From contig NZ_JWLK01000001.1 of the NCBI RefSeq assembly GCF_000814005.1, positions 1,178,001-1,242,000 of the forward strand: 64,000 nucleotides of DNA, given 5' to 3'. The notes beneath the pieces are model-generated. The model saw only the letters and a list, made by a program, of their open reading frames with translations, did no database searches and had not been told where the DNA came from. A program made the position numbers and the translations under genes. This DNA comes from Ruegeria sp. ANG-S4. Lineage in GTDB: Bacteria; Pseudomonadota; Alphaproteobacteria; Rhodobacterales; Rhodobacteraceae. This document shows, piece after piece, positions 33,450-42,012 of the stretch (position 1 is the first letter of the stretch; the number at the start of each line of letters is the position of its first letter).

Positions 33450-34351
33450 ACTGAATTTCTTTTCCCTGTTGATGATTGTGTTTCAATGGTCCCTGGCCAA
33501 AGCAGAATCGCGACGGCGGGCAGCGCGGCGAAAAGGATGACGGCTCCGTAAGTGATGCCCGCAGCAACGCCCGCGCTGGATGACGCACCGACCACTGGAA
33601 ACAGAGCGGCGGCAGCGCCTTCTCTCCAACCCCAGCCTGCGACGGAAAGCGGGATCAGCATAGCGCATAAAACCAGGGGGATGACGATCACCAGACCCTC
33701 GGGTGGGATTTCTGTTCCTGCGGCTCTTGCGGATGCGTAAAACCCAAACACCAGGCATGCCGAGCTTACTATGGCAAGTGCGATAAACACTGTTTGTCCC
33801 TGAAGTCTGAGCAAAAAGAGCACGAATTCGCCAACTGGAGCGAACGAAATTGCAAGCGCCGCCACTAGGATCAATGCAGCGAGCAAGACGATAAGAACAG
33901 TCATGCTCAGTGTTGGGTTATGAAACGCTCCGGGCCACAAGAGGGATGTGAGAACCCCGAAGAAAAGGATCGACATGATCGCGATTTGCCCCAAAATCCG
34001 CTCGGCTACAACAGATTTCGCCGCACTTTTCAAACCGGCTTCTTTCCTTGTTCGAACGGCGCGGGCAACGTCGCCCGGAACGCCGCCCGGCAGAACCGAA
34101 TTGACCAACTGAGCGATATAATACTCGCGCACCGCGAACGGGTAATCAAAACGGATGCCCAACCGACTGGCCGTGAGTTGCCACCTGTACGCCATCGAAA
34201 GTGTCGCGCAAGTTGTCGCCAGAATCGAAAGCCCAACCCATCCTGGATCAAGCGTCAGCAGATGCTCGGCAACGCGCGTGGCATCGGTCCACCAAAGCAG
34301 CGCGGCTATAACTCCCAGCGATACACCAAGTCTGACCAAAAACCTGCTCAT
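33446..34351 (-). CDS. Lysylphosphatidylglycerol synthase/flippase-like membrane protein (YbhN/UPF0104)
   Basis: A 301-residue polytopic membrane protein of the LPG-synthase transmembrane family, with seven to eight helices. The conserved loop QLVNSVLPGGVPGDVARAVR (about 90-110) is the family hallmark. It has only the membrane part; the soluble aminoacyltransferase domain of MprF is missing, so a flippase-type or membrane-support role is more likely than lipid aminoacylation. ATG 34351 overlaps the preceding stop (ATGA), and its own stop overlaps the binding-protein start. Confidence 0.87.
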   Translation of the reverse strand: MSRFLVRLGVSLGVIAALLWWTDATRVAEHLLTLDPGWVGLSILATTCATLSMAYRWQLTASRLGIRFDYPFAVREYYIAQLVNSVLPGGVPGDVARAVRTRKEAGLKSAAKSVVAERILGQIAIMSILFFGVLTSLLWPGAFHNPTLSMTVLIVLLAALILVAALAISFAPVGEFVLFLLRLQGQTVFIALAIVSSACLVFGFYASARAAGTEIPPEGLVIVIPLVLCAMLIPLSVAGWGWREGAAAALFPVVGASSSAGVAAGITYGAVILFAALPAVAILLWPGTIETQSSTGKRNSV

Positions 34352-35961
34352 TGCGCTACCGAAGCCGTCGAAATCTGGGCCGAGAACGCTGCAACAAAGT
34401 CATCCCGAAAACTGTCCATTCGTCGAACCGGCGTGTCAGCGGCCGGGATTAATCCACTGGTCCAGCCCCAATGATCAATCTGTTTCAGGACCTCTGCGGG
34501 CCCGATGAAGTGGACCGCCACATCCTTGTTGTCGCTGCCAGAGACAAAGCCTGCGGCCTGGTGGTCACCGGCCACGATAACCAAAGGGGCCTCATCCGAT
34601 AGCTGTGCAACATGGGAAAAGACCACTTGCAAAACATAATCTATCGATCCGCGATACGCATCCCGCACGGCATCTTTGTCTTTCCAGAGCGTTTCTGGCG
34701 ATGGGCCTCGTGCGGCCATTTCGTTGAAGGCCGTGCCGTCGCCGACATCCTTCCAAGGGATTACGTCAGGGATTGGCGTCCACGGGGCGTGTGACGAGAT
34801 CAGCGCGATCTGAACAAAGTCCGGTCGGGGGTCGGGCGGCAGAAGGTCCGGGTAAGCAGATAACGTGAACTGGTCCGGCATCGTAACCCAGCGAAAGCGG
34901 TCACCATGATACGGTATCTTGGCCGCATCCAGGATCAGATCAAATCCCATCGCCTTGCTTTCGGGCCAATCCTTTGTGATCGCTGGCATAACAGCCGTTG
35001 TGCGATAGCCAGCCTCTTGCGCGATGTGAAACAACCATTTTTTTCCACTGTCGATCATCGCCTGATAGCGGCCGTTGTCCGTCGTCCATAAACCGCTTCC
35101 CAATGCTCCATGCGCCAGCCAGCTTTGCCCGCCTGCGGTTGGTGACGTCAACCAGCCGCTTTTCATTGCCAGGCCCAACCCTGACAGTTCTGACTCAGCG
35201 TCGCGCAGTGTTGCGAGGTGGGTCGACGCGTAGAGTGGATTGTCGAAACTCGCGCGTCCGTAGCTTTCGATCCAAATCAAGACCACATCGCGCTGGTTCA
35301 AGCCGTCCAGCAATCCAGATGGGTTGCCATAGACGTCCAACTGCGCCGCTTCGCGAAACTCGGCCAGATCTTTGGTCGTCTGCTGTATCTGATCGACACG
35401 TTTGACCGCAAGGCGAGAGGTCCAAGTGGTCCCCGGCGGGCTGTCTGCAAGTGTCCAATAGTTCAGATGATGGCCCGCATCCGCCACAGCCCATCCTGTG
35501 CATCCCAGGGCAACCAAACCTGCGGCAAGACTTGCTTTTCCGCTTGTCCGAAGCTTCGCCCAGGCGGAAAGACCGCAAAAAAGGGCGTAGTACAAAAGGC
35601 ACATCATCACTACGGCGGCGAACATTACGGAAATGAACAGCACCAAGCCAAGGCTGTCGCGCGCGAAAGAAAGACCCGCCGCGACCAAAGAGAGATCGAC
35701 AACAGGGTTGAACGGTCGATTGTAGGAACCGAACATCGCGTAGTCGGCCAGTTTGAATAGCACCACGACAATCAAGGCCAGCGTGACAGCGTGGACGGCG
35801 ATCATGTGGCGACCCAACACTGCGACAAAAAGCAGAACGATTGGCAATTCCAACTGCCAGCGTGCCAAAGCACCCCAACCAAAGGCGCTGGGATGGTTAG
35901 GCAATGCCAGAACGGCAAAAACAGTCAGTGCACCCAGCGCTAGAAAAACCGCCTGCTTCAT
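34348..35961 (-). CDS. Alkaline-phosphatase-superfamily membrane enzyme (sulfatase / LTA-synthase-like)
   Basis: A 537-residue protein with about five N-terminal membrane helices (to residue 170) and a large periplasmic catalytic domain. Metal-site segments are DVVLIWIESYGRASF (about 218-232), SPTAGGQSWLAHGALGSG, which supplies the nucleophile region, and VIVAGDHQAAGF near 480. The topology matches phosphoethanolamine- or phosphoglycerol-transferases and LtaS-like enzymes that modify lipids or glycans in the periplasm. It overlaps genes on both sides by four bases. With a CDP-alcohol phosphotransferase next to it, transfer of a phospho-headgroup is a reasonable inference. Confidence 0.85.
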   Translation of the reverse strand: MKQAVFLALGALTVFAVLALPNHPSAFGWGALARWQLELPIVLLFVAVLGRHMIAVHAVTLALIVVVLFKLADYAMFGSYNRPFNPVVDLSLVAAGLSFARDSLGLVLFISVMFAAVVMMCLLYYALFCGLSAWAKLRTSGKASLAAGLVALGCTGWAVADAGHHLNYWTLADSPPGTTWTSRLAVKRVDQIQQTTKDLAEFREAAQLDVYGNPSGLLDGLNQRDVVLIWIESYGRASFDNPLYASTHLATLRDAESELSGLGLAMKSGWLTSPTAGGQSWLAHGALGSGLWTTDNGRYQAMIDSGKKWLFHIAQEAGYRTTAVMPAITKDWPESKAMGFDLILDAAKIPYHGDRFRWVTMPDQFTLSAYPDLLPPDPRPDFVQIALISSHAPWTPIPDVIPWKDVGDGTAFNEMAARGPSPETLWKDKDAVRDAYRGSIDYVLQVVFSHVAQLSDEAPLVIVAGDHQAAGFVSGSDNKDVAVHFIGPAEVLKQIDHWGWTSGLIPAADTPVRRMDSFRDDFVAAFSAQISTASVAQ

Positions 35962-36680
35962 TCCGTTCGCCTAAGAAGCCAATTGATGTCCACCAGAAAT
36001 GACCATGTTAACAGCGCCGCCGCCAAAAAGGATACCGGGACTACAGCAATATCGGGCGTCAACGGGAACAGCAGCGCAATCAATGCACCTATCTGCACGA
36101 CGCAGATCGCTTTTCGGCGGAAGGATGCGGGCAGATCGGCCTGCAAAGCGGGAAACAGAAATCCGGCTAGGCAAAAGGCATAGCGCATGAAGCCCAGGAC
36201 AAGGATCTCTGGACCTGTTTTCCCAGATGCCAAAAGCCATGTTGCCAGAACCGCGCCCAAAAGCGCGTCGGTTTCCATGTCAAACCTTGCTCCGAAGCGG
36301 GATGTCAGTCCTGACCGCCGCGCCAACCAGCCGTCCACGCCATCCAGCGAGAATGCCAAGGTTGCGACACTGAACATCAGCCAAGGGTTGACGGCAGGCG
36401 CCAACACGGCCCCCGCCAAGAACGCGACCATCGCAGTGCGGGTCAAGGTCACGACATTGCAAAGACCCAGAACGTCATGCGGGTAAGACTGGCGCAGCCC
36501 ACGGATCAAAAATCCGACGAACACTGCAAAAACGACCAACGAAACTGCGGCGGAACCTGCCGTCATGGATGAGGCAACACCTAGCACCAATGCCAGCGCC
36601 GCGCTGGCCAAACACAGTTGAGCGACCGGAGGCTCCACCTCTGCCGTTCGGGTCGCGTTGTAAGTGTCACCGCCAAACAT
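35958..36680 (-). CDS. CDP-alcohol phosphatidyltransferase family protein
   Basis: A 240-residue membrane enzyme with five to six helices. The complete family signature is present: DGVDGWLARRSG, then G and two further Asp residues in FGARFDMETD (D-x2-D-G-x2-A-R-x8-G-x3-D-x3-D). These enzymes join a CDP-linked alcohol to another alcohol to make a phosphodiester lipid. The usual N-terminal extent is slightly exceeded by an about 70-residue hydrophobic lead. ATG 36680 is used; its stop overlaps the sulfatase-like start. The exact alcohol substrates are unknown. Confidence 0.9.
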   Translation of the reverse strand: MFGGDTYNATRTAEVEPPVAQLCLASAALALVLGVASSMTAGSAAVSLVVFAVFVGFLIRGLRQSYPHDVLGLCNVVTLTRTAMVAFLAGAVLAPAVNPWLMFSVATLAFSLDGVDGWLARRSGLTSRFGARFDMETDALLGAVLATWLLASGKTGPEILVLGFMRYAFCLAGFLFPALQADLPASFRRKAICVVQIGALIALLFPLTPDIAVVPVSFLAAALLTWSFLVDINWLLRRTE

Positions 36681-36755
36681 TCAAATCACCCGGGTTATCC
36701 TGCAAATAAATTAGCTCACCAACGGCCTGAGGGTAGGCGCAGCGGCACAAAGTAT

Positions 36756-37499
36756 TCAAATGCGTTTCGAGACTTTTACGACGGCGGTCAACGGTAAGTG
36801 GTCTGATGCGCTCAAAAAATTTGCTGAACTTATTGCTTTGACCTCTGAGAGAGCCTTGGGAAGGTCCGTCAATATTCGATCCAAAGATAGAAAGGGTCGT
36901 TTGCTGGGAAAGGTGGCCCGAGCTGGCCCCTCCAGCGTTGTTCCCACGATGCGGCGGTGAAACATCAAGCCACCCCGGGGGCGCCATTCGTTGAAGTCCC
37001 CAAGCATAAGGGTCTGCATCAATGGGCGGCGGCGCAGGTATTGCCCGATTGTACGCATTTGTATGATGCGCAGCGGCTGCGATAAAGACAGGTGCAAGGT
37101 CATGATGCGCAGCGGGCAGCTGGCGACACGCGTTTCAATGGCCAATGCGCCGCGATGGCAATGACCCGGCAGATCAATAACATCCGCATGGGTGCGCTGA
37201 AATCTGTCACTTAGAAACAGGATGTTACCCAAGAATCCGTCACTTTGGCTGCCCCAGCGCAAGTCACGCGACTCTTGAGTATATGTGAGCCCCGTCAACT
37301 CTGCGATACGTTTCACATCCAGAATTCGCGCATGCGGTCGGCGCTCCTCATCCGCTTCCTGCAACGCCAGAATGTCCAGCCCCAATGGCGCCAAATCCGT
37401 CTTGATCGCGGTTATCACACGGTCTGCATCAACGAGTCCGTCCAAGCCTTTGGCGCGGTGAATGTTCCATGTCGCGCAGCGCAGTTCTGGGTTGCTCAT
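36756..37499 (-). CDS. Endonuclease/exonuclease/phosphatase-fold protein
   Basis: A 247-residue DNase I-like fold enzyme. Metal and catalytic motifs are in order: CATWNIHRAKG, LALQEADEERR, LGDFNEW and SASDHLPLTAV (the SDH motif). There is no signal peptide. Members hydrolyse nucleic acids, inositol phosphates or lipid phosphodiesters. As first gene of an operon with lipid-headgroup enzymes, a phospholipase or phosphatase role is attractive but not shown. A 75-base gap separates it from the next gene. It diverges from the YceI gene over 71 bases. Confidence 0.88.
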   Translation of the reverse strand: MSNPELRCATWNIHRAKGLDGLVDADRVITAIKTDLAPLGLDILALQEADEERRPHARILDVKRIAELTGLTYTQESRDLRWGSQSDGFLGNILFLSDRFQRTHADVIDLPGHCHRGALAIETRVASCPLRIMTLHLSLSQPLRIIQMRTIGQYLRRRPLMQTLMLGDFNEWRPRGGLMFHRRIVGTTLEGPARATFPSKRPFLSLDRILTDLPKALSEVKAISSANFLSASDHLPLTAVVKVSKRI

Positions 37500-37570
37500 G
37501 TTTTTTTCCGGCTTTTGCCCGACGGCAGTCTATATCTTGGTCAGTCGTTACTGCTTAGAGGCGTCGGACA

Positions 37571-38203
37571 ATGCTTGTTGCACAAAAAAAGAATTCTTCG
37601 GTCAGATTCACGCGAGTGAAAGGCGTATTGATCGCATCCGCCGCATTAAGTTCAATTGCCGCTGCATCTTTTGCAGATATGGCTCGCTATGAGCTCGATC
37701 CGACGCATACGGCGGTCTATTTTAAGGTGGATCATATCGGATACGCAAAGACTCTGGGCATATTCACCGATCTAACAGGCAGTTTCTCTTATGATACCGA
37801 GACCCAGGAACTAAGCGACGTCGAAGTCGCCATTCAGGCTGCATCTGTCAGCACATTCAACGAAGCACGCGACGGTCATGTGCAGAACCGGGACTTTCTG
37901 GATGTCACAACATATCCCGAGATCACTTTTTTCGCGAACAGTGGCACGCCCACCGATGCCACAAGTGGGACAGTGACTGGAGACCTGACCATTCTGGGTA
38001 AAACTCAACCGGTTACGCTGAACGTGACGCTCAACAAGGTCGCGGAATACCCCTTTGGCCACAAGCGCGAGGTTTTGGGGCTTTCGCTGGATACATCGAT
38101 TCTGCGCAGTCAATTCGGGATGAACTACGGCGTGGAAAACGGATTGGTGGGCGATGAAGTGACGATCAACATCGAAACGGAAGCAATCAAAAGCGACGAC
38201 TGA
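37571..38203 (+). CDS. YceI-family periplasmic lipid-binding-like protein
   Basis: A 210-residue protein with a long basic N-terminus and a Sec signal ending about residue 36 (AASFA). The mature part is a single YceI lipocalin-like barrel opening MARYELDPTHTAVYFKVDH. It also has the family's DGHVQNRDFLDVTTYPEITF segment and GKTQPVTLNVTL. YceI proteins bind polyisoprenoid-type lipids in the periplasm. GAGG lies about 9 bases before ATG 37571. It diverges from the lipid-type operon, which is a suggestive but unproven neighbourhood. Confidence 0.9.
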   Translation: MLVAQKKNSSVRFTRVKGVLIASAALSSIAAASFADMARYELDPTHTAVYFKVDHIGYAKTLGIFTDLTGSFSYDTETQELSDVEVAIQAASVSTFNEARDGHVQNRDFLDVTTYPEITFFANSGTPTDATSGTVTGDLTILGKTQPVTLNVTLNKVAEYPFGHKREVLGLSLDTSILRSQFGMNYGVENGLVGDEVTINIETEAIKSDD

Positions 38204-38372
38204 GGTCGCAGCGCAGCTGCCTTTACAAATGTGGGGACCGTGTAGTGCAGTCTCAAACTGGTAAACGGTTCGGGCTGATCTTTCCGCGCCGTTCGCAAGC
38301 GGCAGATTTTGGGTTGTGGGACATTCGGCAGACCCACCTGTTCGCCCGAATTTCTGAAGCCTTTGTTTTTCA

Positions 38373-38462
38373 TCAGGCGCGATACAACGCCAGCCAGACC
38401 AAAAAACCTATGTAGGCGAACACGGTCACGTTCAGGACCGTGTCAATAATTGATCCCGTCAT
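38373..38462 (-). CDS. 29-residue single-helix membrane protein overlapping the BCCT transporter stop
   Basis: A 30-codon frame, too short for usual gene finders, encoding a peptide that is one hydrophobic helix: TVLNVTVFAYIGFLVWLALY with Arg-Ala at the end. Its ATG (38462-38460) overlaps the BCCT transporter stop as ATGA, and GAGG lies seven bases before it inside the transporter gene, both typical of translational coupling. Small single-helix partners are known for other sodium symporters, such as MetS with MetP in Corynebacterium. By analogy this could be an accessory subunit of the transporter. Its existence as a protein is inferred from coupling, ribosome site and composition. Confidence 0.6.
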   Translation of the reverse strand: MTGSIIDTVLNVTVFAYIGFLVWLALYRA

Positions 38463-39943
38463 TTTGAGGCCTCGCTCGAAAGGGCTTTTAGCAAACAGAT
38501 CACAAGAATTGGCACTATGAAAACAAATGCGATGGCGGAAAGCGCAATGATCGACCGCACAAGCGATACGTCGTTTACGATGATCATCGCCAATCCAAGC
38601 GCACCAAGAACTACGCCCCAGATCGTGCGAATGCCGGGCGTGGGGTTTTCATTCCCGCCGGTTCCGATCATGGCCAGAGTGAAACCCGCGCTGACAACGC
38701 TGGTGACAACGAAAAGGAAAGCGGCAGCAATTGTCGCGATTTGCGTCACATACTGCAAAGGAAATTGCTGTAAGAGCGCAAATGTCGTCGCATCAAGGCT
38801 TTCGCTGTTCACCTCCAGAAGTTGGCCGTTTCCTTGTAAAACATCAAAAACGCCAATACCGCCAAAAACACCAAACCAAAAGATCGAGAACAGTGTTGGT
38901 GCGATAATCACGCCTGTCAGGAACTCGCGGATCGTCCTGCCTCGCGAAATTCGTGCAATGAAAATGCCGACGAACGGGGACCATGCAAGCCACCAGATCA
39001 TGTAGTTGAGCGTCCAGTCCTGAAACCAGCTAGATAGGGTCTGGTCAAAAAACTCAGTCGTCGAAAATCCAGCTGGAACGACGTTGAATACATATCGCCC
39101 AAACCCTGAAACTATGGAATTCATGACGAAAGACGTTGGGCCAAGAACCAACAAGTAGATCAGCAAAGCGATTGCGATGCACATTGCCAAATTGGACAGT
39201 TTGGACATCCCTTCACCCAAATCGCGCCTTAATGGGATGAGGAATGCAATGCACATCGCGATGAAAATCACCGCTGTTAAGGTATACGAATTTGGTATTT
39301 CCAGAACGCCGGCCAATCCTGTCTGGATCTGAAATACACCCATCGCCAACGAACCCGCCAAACCGACGGCAATGGCGACAACAGACAGGAAATCAAAAAG
39401 CCAAGCCATTGCGCGGGTCCACCGTTTGTTGCCGTAGACATCAAGCAGGGGGGCGCTCAGTAGCAGGGAACGTTCTCGTCTGAAGGCGAAAAAGGCGACG
39501 ATCAGACCGACGACACCGTAGATTGCCCAAGCATGAAACCCCCAGTTCAAGTAGGTAACAAATATGGCTTGGCTTGCTGCTTTCGGGTCCGGGCTGAATT
39601 CGCGAATGACAGAAAAGTGCGTCAGCGGCTCGGACGCGCCGAAGAACAGCAAGCCCACGCCCATACCCGCTGCAAAAAGCATCGCGATCCAGGTCGGTGT
39701 GGAAAACTCGGGGGCCGAGTCGTCGGGCCCAATTCTGATTGACCCGTATTTCGAGAGCGCAAGATAGATAGCCAGAAGCAATAACGCACTGGCTTCCAGC
39801 ATAATGAACCAGCCCCGGCTTTCGAACTGGATCGCAACGACCGTTGCCGAAACAGAACCCAACCCCTGCGGATCGATAATGCCCCAAATGGCAATACCGC
39901 TGCTGACCAGAAGGGCCGAAACCAAAAGGGCGTTTACTTTCAT
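38459..39943 (-). CDS. BCCT-family transporter (betaine/choline/carnitine type)
   Basis: A 494-residue secondary transporter with twelve predicted membrane helices. The family signature reads WWLAWSPFVGIFIARISRG (about 320-338), and the substrate/sodium region has GMGVGLLFFGASEP (about 95-108). The motif form GMGVG resembles betaine-type carriers. The C-terminal cytosolic tail is very short, so osmosensing as in BetP is unlikely and metabolic uptake is more probable. It is translationally coupled to the 29-codon membrane ORF. The substrate could be glycine betaine, choline, carnitine or DMSP; the DmdA-like gene at 16327 makes DMSP worth testing. Confidence 0.92.
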   Translation of the reverse strand: MKVNALLVSALLVSSGIAIWGIIDPQGLGSVSATVVAIQFESRGWFIMLEASALLLLAIYLALSKYGSIRIGPDDSAPEFSTPTWIAMLFAAGMGVGLLFFGASEPLTHFSVIREFSPDPKAASQAIFVTYLNWGFHAWAIYGVVGLIVAFFAFRRERSLLLSAPLLDVYGNKRWTRAMAWLFDFLSVVAIAVGLAGSLAMGVFQIQTGLAGVLEIPNSYTLTAVIFIAMCIAFLIPLRRDLGEGMSKLSNLAMCIAIALLIYLLVLGPTSFVMNSIVSGFGRYVFNVVPAGFSTTEFFDQTLSSWFQDWTLNYMIWWLAWSPFVGIFIARISRGRTIREFLTGVIIAPTLFSIFWFGVFGGIGVFDVLQGNGQLLEVNSESLDATTFALLQQFPLQYVTQIATIAAAFLFVVTSVVSAGFTLAMIGTGGNENPTPGIRTIWGVVLGALGLAMIIVNDVSLVRSIIALSAIAFVFIVPILVICLLKALSSEASK

Positions 39944-40146
39944 ATTGCTCAGAAAAACTGGTTTTGGGTCTGTCGGTTAACGTAGTGACAAAATGGCGGT
40001 GAACAAAGACGAAATTCGACTGTTGTGGTTTGCAGTCGGTGGCCATTTCGGCACACGTAACAATCGGAAGCCAAGTATTTGAAAAGCCTTTCGGCACATC
40101 GCGGTGAACTTGTTCCGATCCTTCCCATCACGTTCAACAACCGAGG

Positions 40147-41220
40147 TTACTCGTCGCTGGTCTCTTCCACCTTCGGCGCGTCGACGACAAATTCCGAGCC
40201 GAGGAAAATCAACCCGGCGAACCTGATTTGGTACCGAAACGCAACTGCATAGTCTGACCCCAAAACGCCGCGCATTCGGTCGACTAAGCGCCCATCTTTC
40301 AGGTGGTCCGGCAGAAGCTCTGACACAGAAGCCACTTGACGCTGCGCCTCTATCGGAAGGTCAACGATGATCCAGATGTCCGCTCGTTTCTTGGCGGCGT
40401 TAACATCCAGTCGAACAATCTCAACAGATTCCGAGCCCGACCAGTCTTGAATTGCAAGAGACAGTTCGCTTTCAGCGCGCGTTTCAGAGTAACGGTTGAA
40501 AGTGGCAGAAACCAATTGCATGGCGATTGCAGCAAGCACGACAATCGTCAAGACAAGGCTCACGGTGAATTGCGCGCGCCGTTTGCTTTTGCCAAAAACG
40601 ACGGAAACGCCGCCTGTGATCACATATACAGCACAAGCGGAAAGGACGATTGCCGCGAGGTTGGTGCTGAACAGAAGAACCGCTTCATAGGCGTCTGCGT
40701 AATTGTCAAAATACAGCAGAACTCCGGCGGCGGATAACGGAGGAACCAGCGAGACACCGATCGCTGCGCCCGGCAGCAAACTGACTTCGGCGCGATTGAC
40801 CTGGACATATGCGCCAGCCACACCAGCCACGAGCGCGATGATCAAATCTTCGGTTCCCGGGTCTGTCCGCGACATGATTTGTTCCGGGACAATTGTGCCT
40901 TTTGGCACGTCCGCAACGTAAACGATCAACCAGGCCAGACCGACGCTCAGGCAGGCTGCCAAAAAGACAATCCCCAACAGGCTGAGAACACGACTGTTGC
41001 GCCCGACAACCATCGATGCGGCAATGCCAAGGATCGGGGCCATAAGGGGTGCAATGAGCATTGCGGCGATAACAACGGCGCCCGAATTCCGCACCAAACC
41101 CATTGTTGCAGCGATTACCGATAGACCAAGCAACATCGAAAAACGCTTCCAGTACGCGACCCGATCAGGACCTTCGAAGCGAAGTATGTCGCGGGTCGTG
41201 CTGTACTTGTCTATGGGCAT
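40147..41220 (-). CDS. DUF389 family (TIGR00341-type) membrane protein
   Basis: A 357-residue membrane protein of the DUF389 family. After an N-terminal amphipathic part (DKYSTTRDILRFEGPDRVAYWKRF) come about six helices with the family hallmark SGAVVIAAMLIAPLMAPILG (about 45-65). A soluble region of about 110 residues closes the protein, with two predicted beta-alpha units. The biochemical function of the family is not established. It is a single gene on the minus strand, 203 bases before the BCCT gene. Confidence 0.88.
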   Translation of the reverse strand: MPIDKYSTTRDILRFEGPDRVAYWKRFSMLLGLSVIAATMGLVRNSGAVVIAAMLIAPLMAPILGIAASMVVGRNSRVLSLLGIVFLAACLSVGLAWLIVYVADVPKGTIVPEQIMSRTDPGTEDLIIALVAGVAGAYVQVNRAEVSLLPGAAIGVSLVPPLSAAGVLLYFDNYADAYEAVLLFSTNLAAIVLSACAVYVITGGVSVVFGKSKRRAQFTVSLVLTIVVLAAIAMQLVSATFNRYSETRAESELSLAIQDWSGSESVEIVRLDVNAAKKRADIWIIVDLPIEAQRQVASVSELLPDHLKDGRLVDRMRGVLGSDYAVAFRYQIRFAGLIFLGSEFVVDAPKVEETSDE

Positions 41221-41405
41221 GAAGCGTCCGTGATGAATTTAGGTCATTTCCAATCTACCTATTTGAATATGATCGGCAAAGTGCCTGCAGAATGGTTTTT
41301 GGTGTCGCAATCGGTTCTGGTCCCCGCCGCACGCAACGTTGTTGAAATCAGAAGGCAAGGACCCGACAGACTTTTGCCATCACCTGAATAGCGTCAGCTA
41401 AAACG

Positions 41406-41443
41406 CCCGCGTCGCCCTGATCTGGGATGATGGGCGACGCGGG
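41406..41443. repeat. Perfect 12-bp inverted repeat (GC-rich stem-loop)
   Basis: CCCGCGTCGCCC at 41406-41417 is repeated inverted as GGGCGACGCGGG at 41432-41443, with a 14-base spacer. There is no T-run, so a classical terminator is unlikely, although it lies downstream of the M19 gene end on the minus strand (569 bases away). It is directly followed by a second 12-bp stem. Confidence 0.75.
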
Positions 41444-41444
41444 C

Positions 41445-41476
41445 CATAGTCTGGTCATGGGACCGACCAGACTATG
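41445..41476. repeat. Second perfect 12-bp inverted repeat, abutting the first
   Basis: CATAGTCTGGTC at 41445-41456 and GACCAGACTATG at 41465-41476 form a perfect stem with an 8-base loop. It starts one base after the preceding repeat. The two stems together span 71 bases and could form a structured RNA or a protein-binding site. Confidence 0.75.
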
Positions 41477-41759
41477 TTCAAAATGCAAGCCCGAACGCCG
41501 GATTGGTTGGCCTGCTATGCATTTGAAATCCTGCAACGGGTTTGAAACCCTGAGCCCAGTAATTGGACGCAACCCCAAGGGTTTTCGGCCCTTTAAAGCT
41601 ATTCGAATTCGCAGGATAGTTCCATTCACGCGACAAATAAGTTTTTTCCGAGTGTAAAAAATATTGAATTGTTGCATTTTAGATTCAAATATTCGAATGC
41701 GAGGCAAAACTGTATTACCTCTGTTGTCCTCGCATCCGCCAGCACCGTCTGGCCGTCTT

Positions 41760-41788
41760 CTGGTGACGCAAGTGAGTAGCGTCACCAG
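41760..41788. repeat. Perfect 10-bp inverted repeat
   Basis: CTGGTGACGC at 41760-41769 and GCGTCACCAG at 41779-41788 are perfect inverted copies with a 9-base loop. It lies in the same non-coding stretch as the two 12-bp stems but has a different sequence. Confidence 0.7.
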
Positions 41789-42012
41789 GAGACTGATTGA
41801 AGCTGCTGGAAATGGGCCGCAACTTTCCCTTTTGACGGACACGCTTTTGCGACCGGAGGGGGCGGGCAATTTCGCCTTTTTGCGCGGTCGGCGCTGGGCG
41901 ACGGGCGCCTGCAGTGAAAACACATGATTGCCAGCAACGTCGGCTCGCAAAAAACAGTGCCGAGTGGCGTCCCGTAGTGATTAAGTTTTTGCCGTAGCGC
42001 GCTTTCGCGGAC

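Larger units (their letters stand above)
41221..42012. other. Long non-coding stretch with three perfect inverted repeats
   Basis: These 792 bases contain no gene I can support; the longest frame (200 codons, 41348-41950 minus) has no family features and a repeat-driven composition. Three perfect stem-loops lie inside (listed separately). An AT-rich segment at about 41635-41700 contrasts with its surroundings. The stretch separates the DUF389 gene from the M19 gene, which converge on neither side since both run on the minus strand. Confidence 0.55.

Noticed and set aside
35195-35878. 227-codon minus-strand frame within the sulfatase-like gene
   Set aside because: Same strand but shifted frame with Arg/Ser/Gly-rich composition; the sulfatase frame has clear helices and metal motifs.
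41348-41950. 200-codon minus-strand frame in the non-coding stretch
   Set aside because: It runs across the inverted repeats, has no ribosome site or recognisable domain, and its composition differs from neighbouring genes.
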